Part shown: positions 9,390 through 21,429 of the stretch, one piece after another
How positions within the stretch are numbered: position 1 is the stretch's first letter
Layout of the letters: every line of letters starts with the position of its first letter
Assembly: GCA_963693365.1 (NCBI GenBank)
Contig: CAVNZM010000002.1
Span: 13,888,001 to 13,952,000, forward strand
DNA length: 64,000 nucleotides
Source: Amoebidium appalachense
Lineage: Eukaryota > Ichthyosporea
Direction: 5' to 3'
Notes under the pieces: generated by a model
What the model saw: the letters and a program-made list of their open reading frames with translations, nothing else
Told to the model about the DNA's origin: nothing
The model's database searches: none
Program-made: the position numbers and the translations under genes

Positions 9390-12358
9390 GCCACATCAAT
9401 TCGGGCTATCTGCTGCGCATGTCGAAAGGTGGTATGGTCGACGGGCTACAACTCACCAGCAGCATTCCCCGGTCCGACACCCAACAACTGTGTGAGGGGT
9501 GCATTTTGGGCAAGGCCAAGGACCAGCCGTATCCTACCACCGGACGCACGCGCGCTACGGCCCCGCTCGGCATTGTGCATGTTGACCTGGGGGGTCCTTA
9601 CCCCGAATCCGTTGGTCACAAGTTCTACGTCATGTGTGCGCAGTGTGATGCCACCGACATGTGCTTTGTGTGGTGCCTGAACAACAAGGCCGAGGCTGGG
9701 GACATCCTCAAGGCTTTCACCGTGCAGATGGAGCGCCAACACAACTACCGAGTCGGCATTTTTCGCCACGATGGGGGGGAACTCACCGCCAAGCATTTTC
9801 GCAGTTTTTGCGAACAGCTGGGGATTGTGCAGCAACAGACCGCACCATATCAACACGGCCAGAATGGTAAGGCAGAGTGGCTGGTCGGCTTCATCGTGAA
9901 GATGGCGCGCACCCTAATGGCCAGCGTACCCGGGTTTCCGCGCCACCACTGGCCTTCCGCCGTCCAGACAGCCACCTACGTGTCCAATATGACCCCACAC
10001 AAGGCCACGTTTGACAAAACTCCGTTTGAGGCATTTTATGGCATCAAGCCCAACGTCTCCCACCTACGAGTCTTTGGTTGCCTGGCCTACCCCACTATCC
10101 CAGCCGAGAAACGTAGCAACAAATTGGCCCCACGCGCCGAACACGGCATTTTGATTGGCTACGGCAGCGACGGGGGGGTGCAGGTGAAGGGATACCGCAT
10201 ATTGCTGGCCACCGAAAAGGGCTTTGAGAAGGTCGTGGTGAGGAGGAGTGTGGTGTTCGACGAGGGTATGACCCTGCACAAGGGCACCCCGACCCCCTTC
10301 AGCCCCACTACACCCACCAGCGTGTCGCACGATTCGCTGACTCCGGCAGCCAATCAGATCGAGCCACCAGTACGCCAGCCACCCGTTGATCCTGCCACAG
10401 CGGGCGAAGCTGTACCACACACACCACCGTGCACACCGGCTACCCAGGCAACCACACAGGAGGAGACTGCACCAGTTGCAAGTGCACAGCAACGGGCTAC
10501 TTCCCCTGCGACAGCACCAACCAATCGGCGCGTGCGGATTGGGGGGGAGGTTGTGCCTACCCACCACCAGCCACCTAGGACCCGTAGTGGCCGTGTGTTC
10601 AACTCTAGTGAGCACGTGGGTGGTGGACGCATGCGCGACAACAGCAAGGTGCTAGCCATGACGGCAGCAGCCAGTGCTCTGGCCAGCACCACCACCAGCG
10701 GCAGCAACAGTGATGGCACCGGCATGACCGAGCCCATCTACTATGTAGCCGACGTGCCCATACCAAATTCGCTGAGGGAGGCACGTGCGTCATCTTTTGC
10801 ACCACAGTGGGAGGAGGCCATGCATGCAGAGCTAGAAAAGCTGGACAAGTACGGCACCTACTCACTAGTAGACCCCCCGCCAGGCTGCAAGCCAATCAAA
10901 GTGCGATGGGTGTATGACGTCAAGACCAACGCCAACAACGCTGTTATCCGCTTCCGGGCCCGCCTAGTGGCTAAGGGATACACCCAGAGGCCGGGTCTGG
11001 ACTACACCGAGACCTTCTGCTCCACCGCCAACCCCGCCACAACACGCTACATCATCGCGCTTGCTGCTGAGCTCGGCCATCACCTATGCTACTTCGATGT
11101 GGACAGCGCATTCCTCAACGCGCCACTGCAGGAGGAGATCTACATGTGCCAGCCTGAGGGTTTCGTCATACCAGGCAAGGAGGGAATGGTGTGCATTTTG
11201 CACAAGGCCATCTACGGGCTCAAGCAGGCAGCACACGAGTGGATGGAGACTTTTGCTGCCGGCCTGCGCACCATTGGCTGGGTGCGCACCGAGGCCGACC
11301 CCTCCCTCTTCACCCGCGGGACAGACAGCCCGGGCACCAACAAGCAGCTTATGGTGGTGCACATTGACGACATGGTGTGCAAGGTAACTACCGAGGAGGA
11401 TGGCAACTTGCTGGAGCAGGAGCTCTCGGGCATCTTCCACATCAAGAAGGGTGGCAGCAGTTTTGTGGGGGTGGAGATCAACAAACTGAGCACTGGCGCC
11501 ATCAAGATCCATCAAGCCCCCTACGCACAACAGGTGCTCGAGCGCTACGGCATGGCTGACTGCAAGCCTGTGGACACACCCATGACACTGGATAAGCTCA
11601 GCAAGACCCAGTGCCCAGCAACCCGGGAGGAGGTGGCAGCAATGGCTACCGATGCAGCTGTGTACCAGGCCATTGTCGGCAGCCTGATGTATCTGGCCGT
11701 GTGGACCCGCCCGGACATTGCCGCCCCTGTGAGCGTGCTTGCGCGATTTCTCAGCAACCCCGGGCAGGACCACCTTGCCGCCGCCAAACGTGTGCTGCGC
11801 TACATCAAGGGCACCATTGACCACGGCATCACCTACCGCCGGTCCACCAGCGCGGACACCAAGGGGCAGGTTGTTTGTTACGTGGATGCTGATTGGGCGG
11901 GAAACCCAGACAACCGCCGCTCAACGACAGGTGTGGTGTTTCTTGCTGCTAGGGGTGCCATTTTGTGGGCATCCAAGCTGCAGACCGTGGTGGCAGACAG
12001 CACCGCAGAGGCCGAGTATGTGAGCGCAGCCCGTGCTACCAAGGAGGCCCTGTGGTTGCGCAAACTGACTACCGCCTGCGGCTTCCCTCCTATTAGCCCC
12101 ACCATCCTGCACGAGGACAACCAGGCCTGCATCAAGATAGCCAAGAACCCCGAGTTGTTCAACCGCACGAAGCATATCGACATCAAGTACCACCTCACTC
12201 GCCACCACGTCCGTCGCGGCGACATTTGCTTTGTGTACGTGCCGACCAATGAGCAGGCGGCAGACATGCTCACCAAAGCACTCGGGGGTGCAGCTCTCAA
12301 CAACTGCAAGAAGATGGTGGGCATGGACACGTGCGACAAGTCATCGCGAAAGGTGTAG
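9134..12358 (+). CDS. Copia integrase, reverse transcriptase and RNase H
   Basis: Integrase zinc domain: VWHRRLGHIN with C-EGC about 45 residues later (H-H-C-C). Integrase core: HVDLGGPY (D), FRHDGGEL (D), QNGKAEWL (E), so the DDE triad is intact although the usual R-S-D-N-G-G-E-F is changed. RT: PQWEEAMHAELEKLDKYGTY, VRWVYDVKTN, YFDVDSAFLNAPL, AIYGLKQAAHEW, and the catalytic box HIDDMV in place of Y-V-D-D-M. RNase H: CYVDADWAGNPDNRRSTTG, STAEAEYVSAARATKEALWL, HEDNQACIKIAKN, RTKHIDIKYHLTR, ending with the typical EQAADMLTKAL. Length of about 1074 residues and unbroken reading indicate a young or recently active copy. It functions in cDNA synthesis and integration inside virus-like particles. 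Confidence 0.92.
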   Translation: MQEEEKEDTVPAGFCSDNEDSGYETDTTMVISGPARTTTATSAEPPTAESGAPTSQAPSAVPTQHPWSPYKNAGAATYEVWHRRLGHINSGYLLRMSKGGMVDGLQLTSSIPRSDTQQLCEGCILGKAKDQPYPTTGRTRATAPLGIVHVDLGGPYPESVGHKFYVMCAQCDATDMCFVWCLNNKAEAGDILKAFTVQMERQHNYRVGIFRHDGGELTAKHFRSFCEQLGIVQQQTAPYQHGQNGKAEWLVGFIVKMARTLMASVPGFPRHHWPSAVQTATYVSNMTPHKATFDKTPFEAFYGIKPNVSHLRVFGCLAYPTIPAEKRSNKLAPRAEHGILIGYGSDGGVQVKGYRILLATEKGFEKVVVRRSVVFDEGMTLHKGTPTPFSPTTPTSVSHDSLTPAANQIEPPVRQPPVDPATAGEAVPHTPPCTPATQATTQEETAPVASAQQRATSPATAPTNRRVRIGGEVVPTHHQPPRTRSGRVFNSSEHVGGGRMRDNSKVLAMTAAASALASTTTSGSNSDGTGMTEPIYYVADVPIPNSLREARASSFAPQWEEAMHAELEKLDKYGTYSLVDPPPGCKPIKVRWVYDVKTNANNAVIRFRARLVAKGYTQRPGLDYTETFCSTANPATTRYIIALAAELGHHLCYFDVDSAFLNAPLQEEIYMCQPEGFVIPGKEGMVCILHKAIYGLKQAAHEWMETFAAGLRTIGWVRTEADPSLFTRGTDSPGTNKQLMVVHIDDMVCKVTTEEDGNLLEQELSGIFHIKKGGSSFVGVEINKLSTGAIKIHQAPYAQQVLERYGMADCKPVDTPMTLDKLSKTQCPATREEVAAMATDAAVYQAIVGSLMYLAVWTRPDIAAPVSVLARFLSNPGQDHLAAAKRVLRYIKGTIDHGITYRRSTSADTKGQVVCYVDADWAGNPDNRRSTTGVVFLAARGAILWASKLQTVVADSTAEAEYVSAARATKEALWLRKLTTACGFPPISPTILHEDNQACIKIAKNPELFNRTKHIDIKYHLTRHHVRRGDICFVYVPTNEQAADMLTKALGGAALNNCKKMVGMDTCDKSSRKV

Positions 12359-12359
12359 A

Positions 12360-14160
12360 AGAAGTGAGCGAATATTTGTGGCTATGCAACAAGGGGTGCG
12401 AGTGATTGTGTTTTCATTAATATTTATTCGCTAATTTCTATTGGTGCACATTTATTCGCTAAAATTTGTATTGCAGTATTTCATCAGCAATCTTGCGCGA
12501 ACATCCAAAACATATCAAACCCATCTAGGATATGCAACTGTATATTAATGGATATCCTTTGGATATACACACGATATGTAGGATGGTTTCAGTCGAACAT
12601 ATCAATACCATCCACTGGATATATACAACATGTCTATTTCCTCCTGACCTCCAACCAATGTCCAATATATATGTAGTTGCATGCTTAGATAGTGATCAAG
12701 ATATTACACCCCCAATAGATATCACATATGGATATCCATGCTGTACCTCCATTGGGCATCGTTGTGATATCACATATCTGGATATGCAATCAATGCTTAT
12801 ATGGATACATAAGTGCACCTATAATGGCCATTAAATACACATTAGATGCATATGAATGCAGACATCAAACGCCATCTGGTTGGTTCGGCATGTATTGGAT
12901 ATTAGACAGATGCCCACAATGGATATCGACGCTGGATATCCAATGATGGAATTTCAACTGCATTCCTCCGTTGGATAGCTATATGGATATGTAACATTCT
13001 GGATATCCATTTGGATGCTTAGCTGTATATTAGACTGGATCAGTAACAACATATCCAATACATGACTGACACGGATATCCGATCAAAATCCCCATACAGA
13101 TATCAAGATATCCCTGTCGCAAGACATGCAATACACCTAACAAGTATATCCAATGGCGGTCTATAGTGGATGTCCATATTGGATATCCATTGAAATATCC
13201 AGATGGATCGCTAATACATGTGCACTTGACCCCAACGCTAATGAACAATGCATGCCCACATTGGATACGTTCAATGGATATCCATTCCGATATCCAGATA
13301 CATACGCATTTGCTTGTCCACTAGACCCTCCTATAATAACCAAAGCATGACGATTCTACATATCCAATTAGATCACCAAATATGGCTCTGACGGTTATCC
13401 ATATACACCCGCACGCTGATGTCCAATAGACAATCATACTAAGACACAATGGATAGCTATACTGGTTATCTAGGCTTAACATCCATACAGATATCTTGAT
13501 ACACCTGCATTTGCCCATCCACTAGACCCTAATACTAATATCCAATGCATGACGAAAATACATATCACAATAGACCCCCATACCGATCTCCAACGGCTAT
13601 CCATATGCACCCCTGCTTACCCATCCAATATATGTCGATATTCATATACAATGCATCACCATTCACAATATCTAAGCTTAATATCCAACATGATATGCGG
13701 ATACATATACACCTACATATGCACTCGGCACCTATGTTGATACCTAATGCATGAAAAACAAACATATCAAAGTAGATGCCCAACCTAATGCCTAACACTT
13801 AACAAACATACATGTTTTGGGATATCCATTTACACCCGTATCTAATACTCAAAATATCACTATAACAGCCTATCTGGGTTGATACCCATACAGATAGCCA
13901 GATACATCTGTAGCTACATCTCTAGGGTATATCCACTGGATTAATTGCATAATTTTGGTACTGTATATCTGTAGCATATCTATTAGGGTGTATTTGATAT
14001 GTAATAAGGCATTTCCGGATAAACATTATACATCTTTACCGATCCATCGCATAACCATATGATGGCTAATGACCACCATTGATAAATAATGTATGTCTGG
14101 TCTTATATCTATCACATAAGTAATACTTATCCACGGCACAAAGTTACACAACCACGTTAT
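12360..14160. repeat. AT-rich spacer with dispersed GGATATCC palindromes
   Basis: No gene. The words GGATATCC, TGGATATCCA and half-sites ATATCCA/TGGATAT recur dozens of times at irregular spacing (for example 12551, 12740, 12934, 13002, 13072, 13177, 13276). The same vocabulary returns at 17700-17890 and 22740-23370. The first 150 bases also hold two copies of TTTATTCGCTAA. Confidence 0.7.
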
Positions 14161-14233
14161 ACTCGGTTCCACAAATCAAGGGGAAGAAATAGATAAAAAG
14201 AGGAAGAAAAAAAAAAAGAAAAAATATAGTTTA

Positions 14234-14612
<379 letters not shown>

Positions 14613-14626
14613 AAAAAAAAAGTTAC

Positions 14627-14858
14627 CTTGCATGATAACGTCGTCCTCGGTGTCCCTGAGGTTGTCTTCTTCTCCATCATCAGTCTGAGGGAATGGGATC
14701 CCTACATCCTCCCCCTCCACCGCCTCCAACAGCTCCTCCAAAGAAACATCGGGGGCCTCGTCTTCCACAATTAAATTGGCCCCCCTCTCCTCCTCCAGAC
14801 CCATGATGATGGTCCTACGCAAATCCAGGGCATCCCAACGCCGTACCTTGGTTGCTAC
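14627..14858 (-). CDS. Acidic internal exon of an unrecognised gene
   Basis: On the minus strand a strong acceptor (tgctttctgctttctcag) opens VATKVRRWDALDLRRTIIMG, followed by a strongly acidic stretch (LIVEDEAPDVSLEELLEAVE, TDDGEEDNLRDTEDDVIMQ), and closes at CAAG|GTAACT. The exon is 232 bases and ends in phase 1. Both flanking introns are made of (CA)n and poly-G. The mixture of a basic start and acidic body would fit a nuclear or regulatory protein, but no domain is identifiable. The broken exon at 15865-15985 lies upstream on the same strand and may belong to the same transcription unit. Confidence 0.55.
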
Positions 14859-14956
14859 CTGAGAAAGCAGAAAGCAACAGAACGTGTGCAAGAATGTGGG
14901 ACCTATACACACAGTACATACACACAACGCCTGAGGGGACTAAAAAGGATTCATAC

Positions 14957-14993
14957 CACACACACACACACACACACACACACAAGCACAGTG

Positions 14994-15035
<42 letters not shown>

Positions 15036-15072
15036 GCACACACACACACACACACACACAACCACGAGGCCC

Positions 15073-15158
<86 letters not shown>

Positions 15159-15209
15159 CGAGGCACACACACACCACACACACACACACACAAACCCGAG
15201 GCACACACA

Positions 15210-15268
<59 letters not shown>

Positions 15269-15483
15269 ACCACACACACACCACACAAACCACACCCACA
15301 CACACACACACACACACAACAGCACCGCCACACACACACACACACACCAACGGCACACACACACAGCCAACACACCAAACCCGGACCAAAAGACAAAAAC
15401 CCCCCAAACCCCCCACCCCACCCCCCCCACACACACACACACACACCACACACACACACACACACACACCACACACACACCAC

Positions 15484-15529
<46 letters not shown>

Positions 15530-15544
15530 ACACAACACAACGGA

Positions 15545-15620
<76 letters not shown>

Positions 15621-15623
15621 ACA

Positions 15624-15661
<38 letters not shown>

Positions 15662-15707
15662 ACCCCCCCCCCCCCCCCCCCACAAAGCCGCCCACACACA
15701 CACACCA

Positions 15708-15754
<47 letters not shown>

Positions 15755-15862
15755 CACACACAAGCCCGCCCCACACACACACAACCAGGCCACACACACA
15801 CACACACCGCGGGCGCGCGCGCGCACACACACACACACACAAACACAAACACACACACACAT
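14957..15862. repeat. 900-bp (CA)n-derived block with poly-C core
   Basis: Nearly the whole interval is CA repeat with C-rich and CG interruptions. Poly-C occupies 15627-15681. It runs up to the splice donor of the exon-like sequence ending at 15865, which reads GTATGTGTGTGTG on the minus strand. Confidence 0.95.
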
Positions 15863-15864
15863 AC

Positions 15865-15985
15865 CTGAACAGAACGTACGTCTTTTTCATACGAATGATA
15901 GCTTGCATTAATGCTTGTGTGCCCGTCAAGCCCCAACTGTCTCTAAGGACAAAAGGCGGGGTGGCGCCCGGAGAGAGCAGAGAAA
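15865..15985 (-). pseudogene. Degenerate inverted copy of the exon at 17992-18195
   Basis: The minus strand here aligns with plus-strand 18077-18208: both carry cgccttttt, agagacag, acgggcacacaagcatta, tgcaagcta, tcgtatga and cgtacgttc in order, and both end at a donor CAG|GTATGTGTGTG. In the frame used by the intact plus-strand copy this copy has TGA and TAA stops and single-base gaps. A shifted frame is open (SWGLTGTQALMQAIIRMKK), so it might still be used as an exon, but relic status is more likely. Confidence 0.6.
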
Positions 15986-15986
<1 letters not shown>

Positions 15987-16018
<32 letters not shown>

Positions 16019-16132
16019 GAAAGAGAAGGAAAATAAAGAAGAAAGTTTTTTTTTTTTTTTTTTTTTTTTGTGGGTGGTGTGAGTGTGGGGGGGGGGGGGG
16101 GGGGTTTTTGTTGTGTGTGTGTGGGAAAGGGT

Positions 16133-16175
<43 letters not shown>

Positions 16176-16320
16176 TGTGTGTGTGTGTGGAGAATGTTTG
16201 TGTGTGTGTGTGTGTGTTTGTTGGTGGGCGGGGGGGGGGGGGGGGGGGGGGGGGGGGGAGGGAAAAGGGGAAGGGGTGAGGGGGGGGGGGGGGACCGGAG
16301 GGGGGGGGGGGCACGCCGCG
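15987..16320. repeat. Poly-G, T-run joined to TG/G tracts, poly-G
   Basis: G-runs at 15987-16017, 16089-16104, 16230-16258 and 16279-16310 are mixed with a T-run (16046-16069) and (TG)n. No gene. Confidence 0.9.
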
Positions 16321-16351
16321 ATGGTGGTGTGAGTAGTAGAACTACGATTTG

Positions 16352-16904
16352 TATTTTGGCTGCAGCCCTGTACTTGGCCCACACCTCCCTAGTGACCTAT
16401 ATGCTGCAACCCAAAAGAGGTGCTCCCAGGCCATTGGTTCGTGGGTGGCAACAAACGGTGCACCAGATAGAAGGCACAATAGGAAAAGCGTACCCGCCGG
16501 GTGGGAAAGTGGGGGGCTTGATGGGGTTTTGTGGTGTACGGCTAAAACTCGGTGCACACGTTCCTAGCACCCATTTCCTACTTTGTACCAAGTTTCAACT
16601 GCTACTTGCTTGTGGAACACGTTATATTCATTATTTGGGGGTGCCCTGAGTAGTTGATGTTGCACATGTGGAAAAAAAACCATTTACGGGTGTAAATGTA
16701 GGGGTTGTTTTTTGGTATTTTGGTTGCAGCCCTGTAACTTGGCCCACACCTCCCTAGTACCTATATGCTGCTATTCCCAAAAGATGGATGCTCCCAGGCC
16801 ATTGGTTCGTGGGTGGCAACAAAAATGCACCTAGCCACATGAGTGCATATATAAGGAAGAACGCACCCGCCGGGTGGAAATGCAGGGGGGCTTGATGGGG
16901 AAAT
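16352..16904 (+). promoter_or_regulatory. Direct duplication of a ~180-bp promoter-like unit
   Basis: Unit 1 (16352-16526) and unit 2 (16716-16904) both run from TATTTTGG(C/T)TGCAGCCCTG through TTGGCCCACACCTCCCTAGT, CCTATATGCTGC, AGGCCATTGGTTCGTGGGTG and CCCGCCGGGTGG to GGGCTTGATGGGG. Each holds an inverted CCAAT (CCATTGG); unit 2 also has TATATAAGG about 50 bases downstream of it. The 190 bases between them are unrelated. No coding frame is credible. They could be ends of a small mobile element or duplicated promoters. Confidence 0.55.
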
Positions 16905-17013
16905 ACAAACCGTAACACAAGCACAACACTGTGACACCCCCCTGACGTGTGTGACGACACACGGCCCACACCCACAGTCACACCCACACCAGCCCACCCA
17001 CCCACCCACTCAA

Positions 17014-17660
<647 letters not shown>

Positions 17661-17991
17661 CGAGAGGCACACACATTGCCAGCTGCAGGAACACAGAATC
17701 CAATGGACATAGATTCGATGGCCAATGGTGATCACGTGTGATATCTATATAAATATCCTTACATGTCCAACGTACATACACTACATAACCGTTAGGATAT
17801 ACAAAGGAGATCAATCATCCTAATGTACAATTAGAGCTACAATGCATATGGTTTTGGGAACAATTACCCGTATAGAGTATGCTCAAATGGATATCCAGTG
17901 CCACGGTTGACACCAACCCCTTACCCCCCCTCCCCCCCCCCTGGGGCTCCCCCCCCCCCCCATCCCCCCCCCCCCCCCCCCCCCCCGCACT

Positions 17992-18195
17992 ATGGCCAAG
18001 TCTGCGCACGACTGCTTTCATTGTTCATCTGAGAACGACCTCAAGTCAAGCAAATTCCATGCCGGGGACCATTGCAGCGACGACACCCGCCTTTTTGGTT
18101 CTGTAGAGACAGCTGAGGGCTATGAACGGGCACACAAGCATTACTGCAAGCTACCATATCGTATGACAAACAAGAACCGTACGTTCATGTTGCAG
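17992..18195 (+). CDS. First coding exon of a small Cys/His-rich protein
   Basis: ATG at 17992 begins MAKSAHDCFHCSSENDLKSS, then a stretch with further Cys/His (FHAGDHCSDD, AHKHYCKLPYRMTNKNRTF) and closes at a donor CAG|GTATGTGTGTG after exactly 68 codons. The C-x2-C followed by H-C and H-x-x-C spacing could bind zinc, but no named finger fits. The start follows directly on a 40-base C-run, and the donor opens straight into a TG repeat and a G-run (18241-18265). A diverged inverted copy of its 3' half lies at 15865-15985. Downstream exons were not identified. Confidence 0.5.
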
Positions 18196-18269
18196 GTATG
18201 TGTGTGTGTCGGGATAGGGGAGAGGAGGTGTTGCTTTGTTGGGGGGGGGGGGGGGGGGGGGGGGGTGTT

Positions 18270-19501
18270 GTAATACGTAGTATCTACATATGGTAAGATC
18301 TTCTCAGTTTGTGTTATGTTTCAGTTCAGATGCTTAGTGTAAAGGCTACACTCCTATTACGTAAAGTGTAGCATCGATCTCCGATATGCTCGTATACTTG
18401 TAATCGTGTTGTATCGGCTCTAATCGTGTATTGTAATATCGATTAGAATATTTATATGTGTGTACACGGATCCACCCACTCAGGGAGAGACGTGTACATG
18501 TTCGTGTGTACATAAATATCTCTGGTTATAGTTATGCTATTACTATCTTGTTTGTTGATCTGTGCTCTCTTTTCCTTTCTCTTTCTCCTTCCTTATTTTC
18601 TTTTCTTTCTCTCCTTGTCTTCATGTGTATAATCGTGTTTCTTTCCTACTAATATATGTTAGGTAGATTTGTGTTACTTAATACGTGTTCATTGGACGGT
18701 GACACACTTAGGCTACACTTAGAATAGCATGTGTGTTTAGACTTCATTAATTTACTTTAGTTTTCATGTGTTGCCGGGCTTTAACCAATCATCAAGGTTA
18801 AGTGTAATATGTCTGAGTCTTTGCAGTATGTCATAGGTTAGAACTTCCTTGATGATGACACGAGTTGATCTTAACTAGTGTCTGTGTCCTATCGTGTACG
18901 TCTCCGCGTACCGGATCTCTCTGAAAGCAATTGGTTCTTAGTGATTGGTTTCTATTAGAGATAGATCTGATTTCCGACTGGTCGAAAATCATGTATGGAT
19001 TGGACTTAGAGGAATTTCAGGTATTTATTCGAAGATCAGAATAAATTCAGTTCAGTCGTGTCTAAACATTGATGTCTGTTGTGTACACTGCTCCGATCGT
19101 TCCGTGTTTTGTTGTTGTGTGTGTCTGTGGTGTTTTTACACTGCACCACTGTGTCTCTGCTTTCATCCCAAATACTTATACAATTTAATAGGGAGGGGGG
19201 AGGGGGGGGGAGGGGGGGAGGGGGGATGGGGGTTTACACACTTTTTATTGCGTGGACACTGCTGGAGGGGGTGGAGCCCCAGGGGGGGGGGGGGGGGGGG
19301 GGGTAAGGGGTGCGCGTGCGTCCGTGCACACGTGTATGTGAGTGTGCCACGCGTGTACGGTGCGCGTGGGTTTTAATTTCTGTGTGTGTATTAAAGTGCG
19401 CGCGTGCGCATCATATGCAGACGTACGCGTGCATGCATATGTCGACGATGTGTGTGTGTCGTTAACCCGGTGACAGTGCGTGAACGCATACGTGCATCAT
19501 A

Positions 19502-19545
<44 letters not shown>

Positions 19546-20100
19546 ATGTATGGATGTGCTGTATGCGCGTAAATGAATATCCTTGCTTCTTTATGATAAT
19601 ATATGTGCACAGTGCTAATTAGTACTAGCGTATACGTACACATGCCATGGCGCGCGCCGGCCAGTCGGTGAAGCATGCACGTGCACATTGTTTTAATTAA
19701 TATAAAAATGGAGGGGGGGGGGGGGGGGGGGGGGGGGGCTGGCCATGGCCGGGGGAACAACCTGAGTGCATATGCATGTACTGCAGCTGCACGGTGCGGG
19801 CGTACCGTTTACGGTACAGTGCATGCATGCGCGCACTAACAATATATACTTGATATCGAATACCAGTGATATTCGGATCATCGTCCGCCAGCCGCACCGT
19901 GTGCACAGATATCATGATATATGTATTTAAATTATATGTATATTCATATATATAAATATATATAAATATAATTTATGATATATATTTATATATGTTTATA
20001 TATCTATATTCTATAATATAAATATATTACAACTTTGATGTATGTAGAACGCATGGAGGGATTATCGGCTTGACTCATCGGATTCGAACCACCATGCTTG
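18270..20100. other. Gene-free stretch with G-tracts, TG repeats and an AT-rich core
   Basis: Open frames are short and not convincing. Poly-G rich segments lie at 19194-19223, 19284-19303 and 19710-19738, (TG)n at 19503-19543, alternating purine-pyrimidine CG/TG words at 19310-19500, and a nearly pure A/T segment at 19915-20030. Confidence 0.5.
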
Positions 20101-20107
20101 TCCTGCT

Positions 20108-20262
20108 GCGTGATTGGTGTTTTGTAATCTGATTAATGACAATCAGATTGAACCGATTTTTGTTCGGCTGTGTGATTGGTATTCATTAGTCACATTATGG
20201 ATAATCCAATTATGCTCCTGTTTCTTGATTGGTCTTCTCCAATCATTAATGATTGTCCGTTA
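20108..20262 (+). promoter_or_regulatory. Cluster of ATTGG/CCAAT boxes
   Basis: TGATTGGT or closely related words occur at about 20111, 20173 and 20227, with further ATCAGATTG/CCAATCAT half-matches between them. The cluster lies about 120 bases 5' of the first candidate exon of the plus-strand gene at 20378, so it may be its promoter. Confidence 0.4.
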
Positions 20263-20377
20263 TGACAGTTTTTTTCCCACCCTTCGGAGGTCAGTTTTCA
20301 CTTGCACTTCCGCTGTTCAAGAAGTCTGAGCTGTAACTCCTTTCAGTTGCACCCGTGGCTTGTAAGCTAACTAGACG

Positions 20378-21372
20378 ATGTTTTCAGAGCTACAGGCTGT
20401 GCAGGTTAGTACAGATGCTTATGCGACTGTTGCGTCTACCTGTTTGCTGAAGGACTGGGCTTCTGTGCAACGTTCTATTCTTGCTTTTCTCCCTTGCTGT
20501 AGCCCTCCTTTCTTCTTGGTCTTTCCTGCCGCAACTGGTGCATGCTGTCGCAGTTTTACTTTCTGTCACACTGCAGCTTTTTTGTGCCCTCTGTGCTCAC
20601 ATCTGCATAACAGGATGATACTTTCAAGAGTTATTTTCACCTTTGCTCTCCTCTTTCACATGCAGGGCACCATCCTCTCTGAGAGGCACCATCCTCTCTG
20701 ACAGAGGCTAACGGCCGCTTGCTTTTAGAATGACAGCTTCTAAACCGAGCAGCAAGGAGGTAGGTTTTTACTGCCTGGGTTATGCCCAGCTTGGGCTGGC
20801 ACCTTTTGATGTTGGTTCTTGGCAATGCCGCTTTTTGTGAAAACGTTCGTGCAATAAAGAACCCTAAGGGACCTTGCACTTATCGTTTATGGTATAGTGG
20901 TTGAGCTCTTCTGTAGGTCAGCCTGTCAGCACTTTTAGTTTTGTGCAGGTAAACACAGGGCAAAAAGCGCGCATTCTGCATCATTGTGTGCCAAGCCATG
21001 TTTTCGGCAGTTTCTACAAGTCTCTTAGACTAAGTTCATAAGGGCTGGTGCTTGCAAAACTTCTCGGCAACCATTGTTGGAAGGTTATGCCCTCCTTTGT
21101 TTCATTGTTTTACAAATGTGTGCCGTCCTTATTGCCCAGCATGTGTAGTGGGGCACCCATCTATCATGACATGTGCACGTTTGACTTTTTACCTGTGTGA
21201 TAAGGTCTGTTAGCGCCCACTCCTACACGTTGCACGCAACGTACCCCACTGACACATACGAGGTTAGTCGGTAACCACTTGCTTGCATCGAAAGTTTAGA
21301 GTGCTGCTGTAGGTATGACAATGTAAGATTCTGTCCTTTTGATGTTTTCGTGTTAAACCTCATGGGCGTTTT

Positions 21373-21429
<57 letters not shown>

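Larger units (their letters stand above)
7317..12358 (+). mobile_element. Ty1/copia LTR retrotransposon, near complete, LTR pair not identified
   Basis: Gag, protease, integrase, reverse transcriptase and RNase H occur in the copia order (integrase before RT). The leader segment 7317-7389 ends ...CTTTTCTTGCA, an LTR-like CA end, immediately before the coding region, and recurs at 24132-24204. No matching long terminal repeat was found by eye after 12358, so the 3' LTR is either missing, very diverged or short. The coding region is GC-rich compared with the AT-rich DNA on its 3' side, consistent with an insertion. Confidence 0.8.

Noticed and set aside
10064-11824. Minus-strand frames of 100-250 codons under the copia pol gene
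   Set aside because: Antisense shadows of a GC-rich coding region.
20080-20100. GGATTCGAACC, resembling a tRNA T-arm on the minus strand
   Set aside because: The five bases on each side do not pair as a T-stem and no anticodon arm or acceptor stem could be drawn. The GGTTCGATTC at 30769 and 43965 fails for the same reason.
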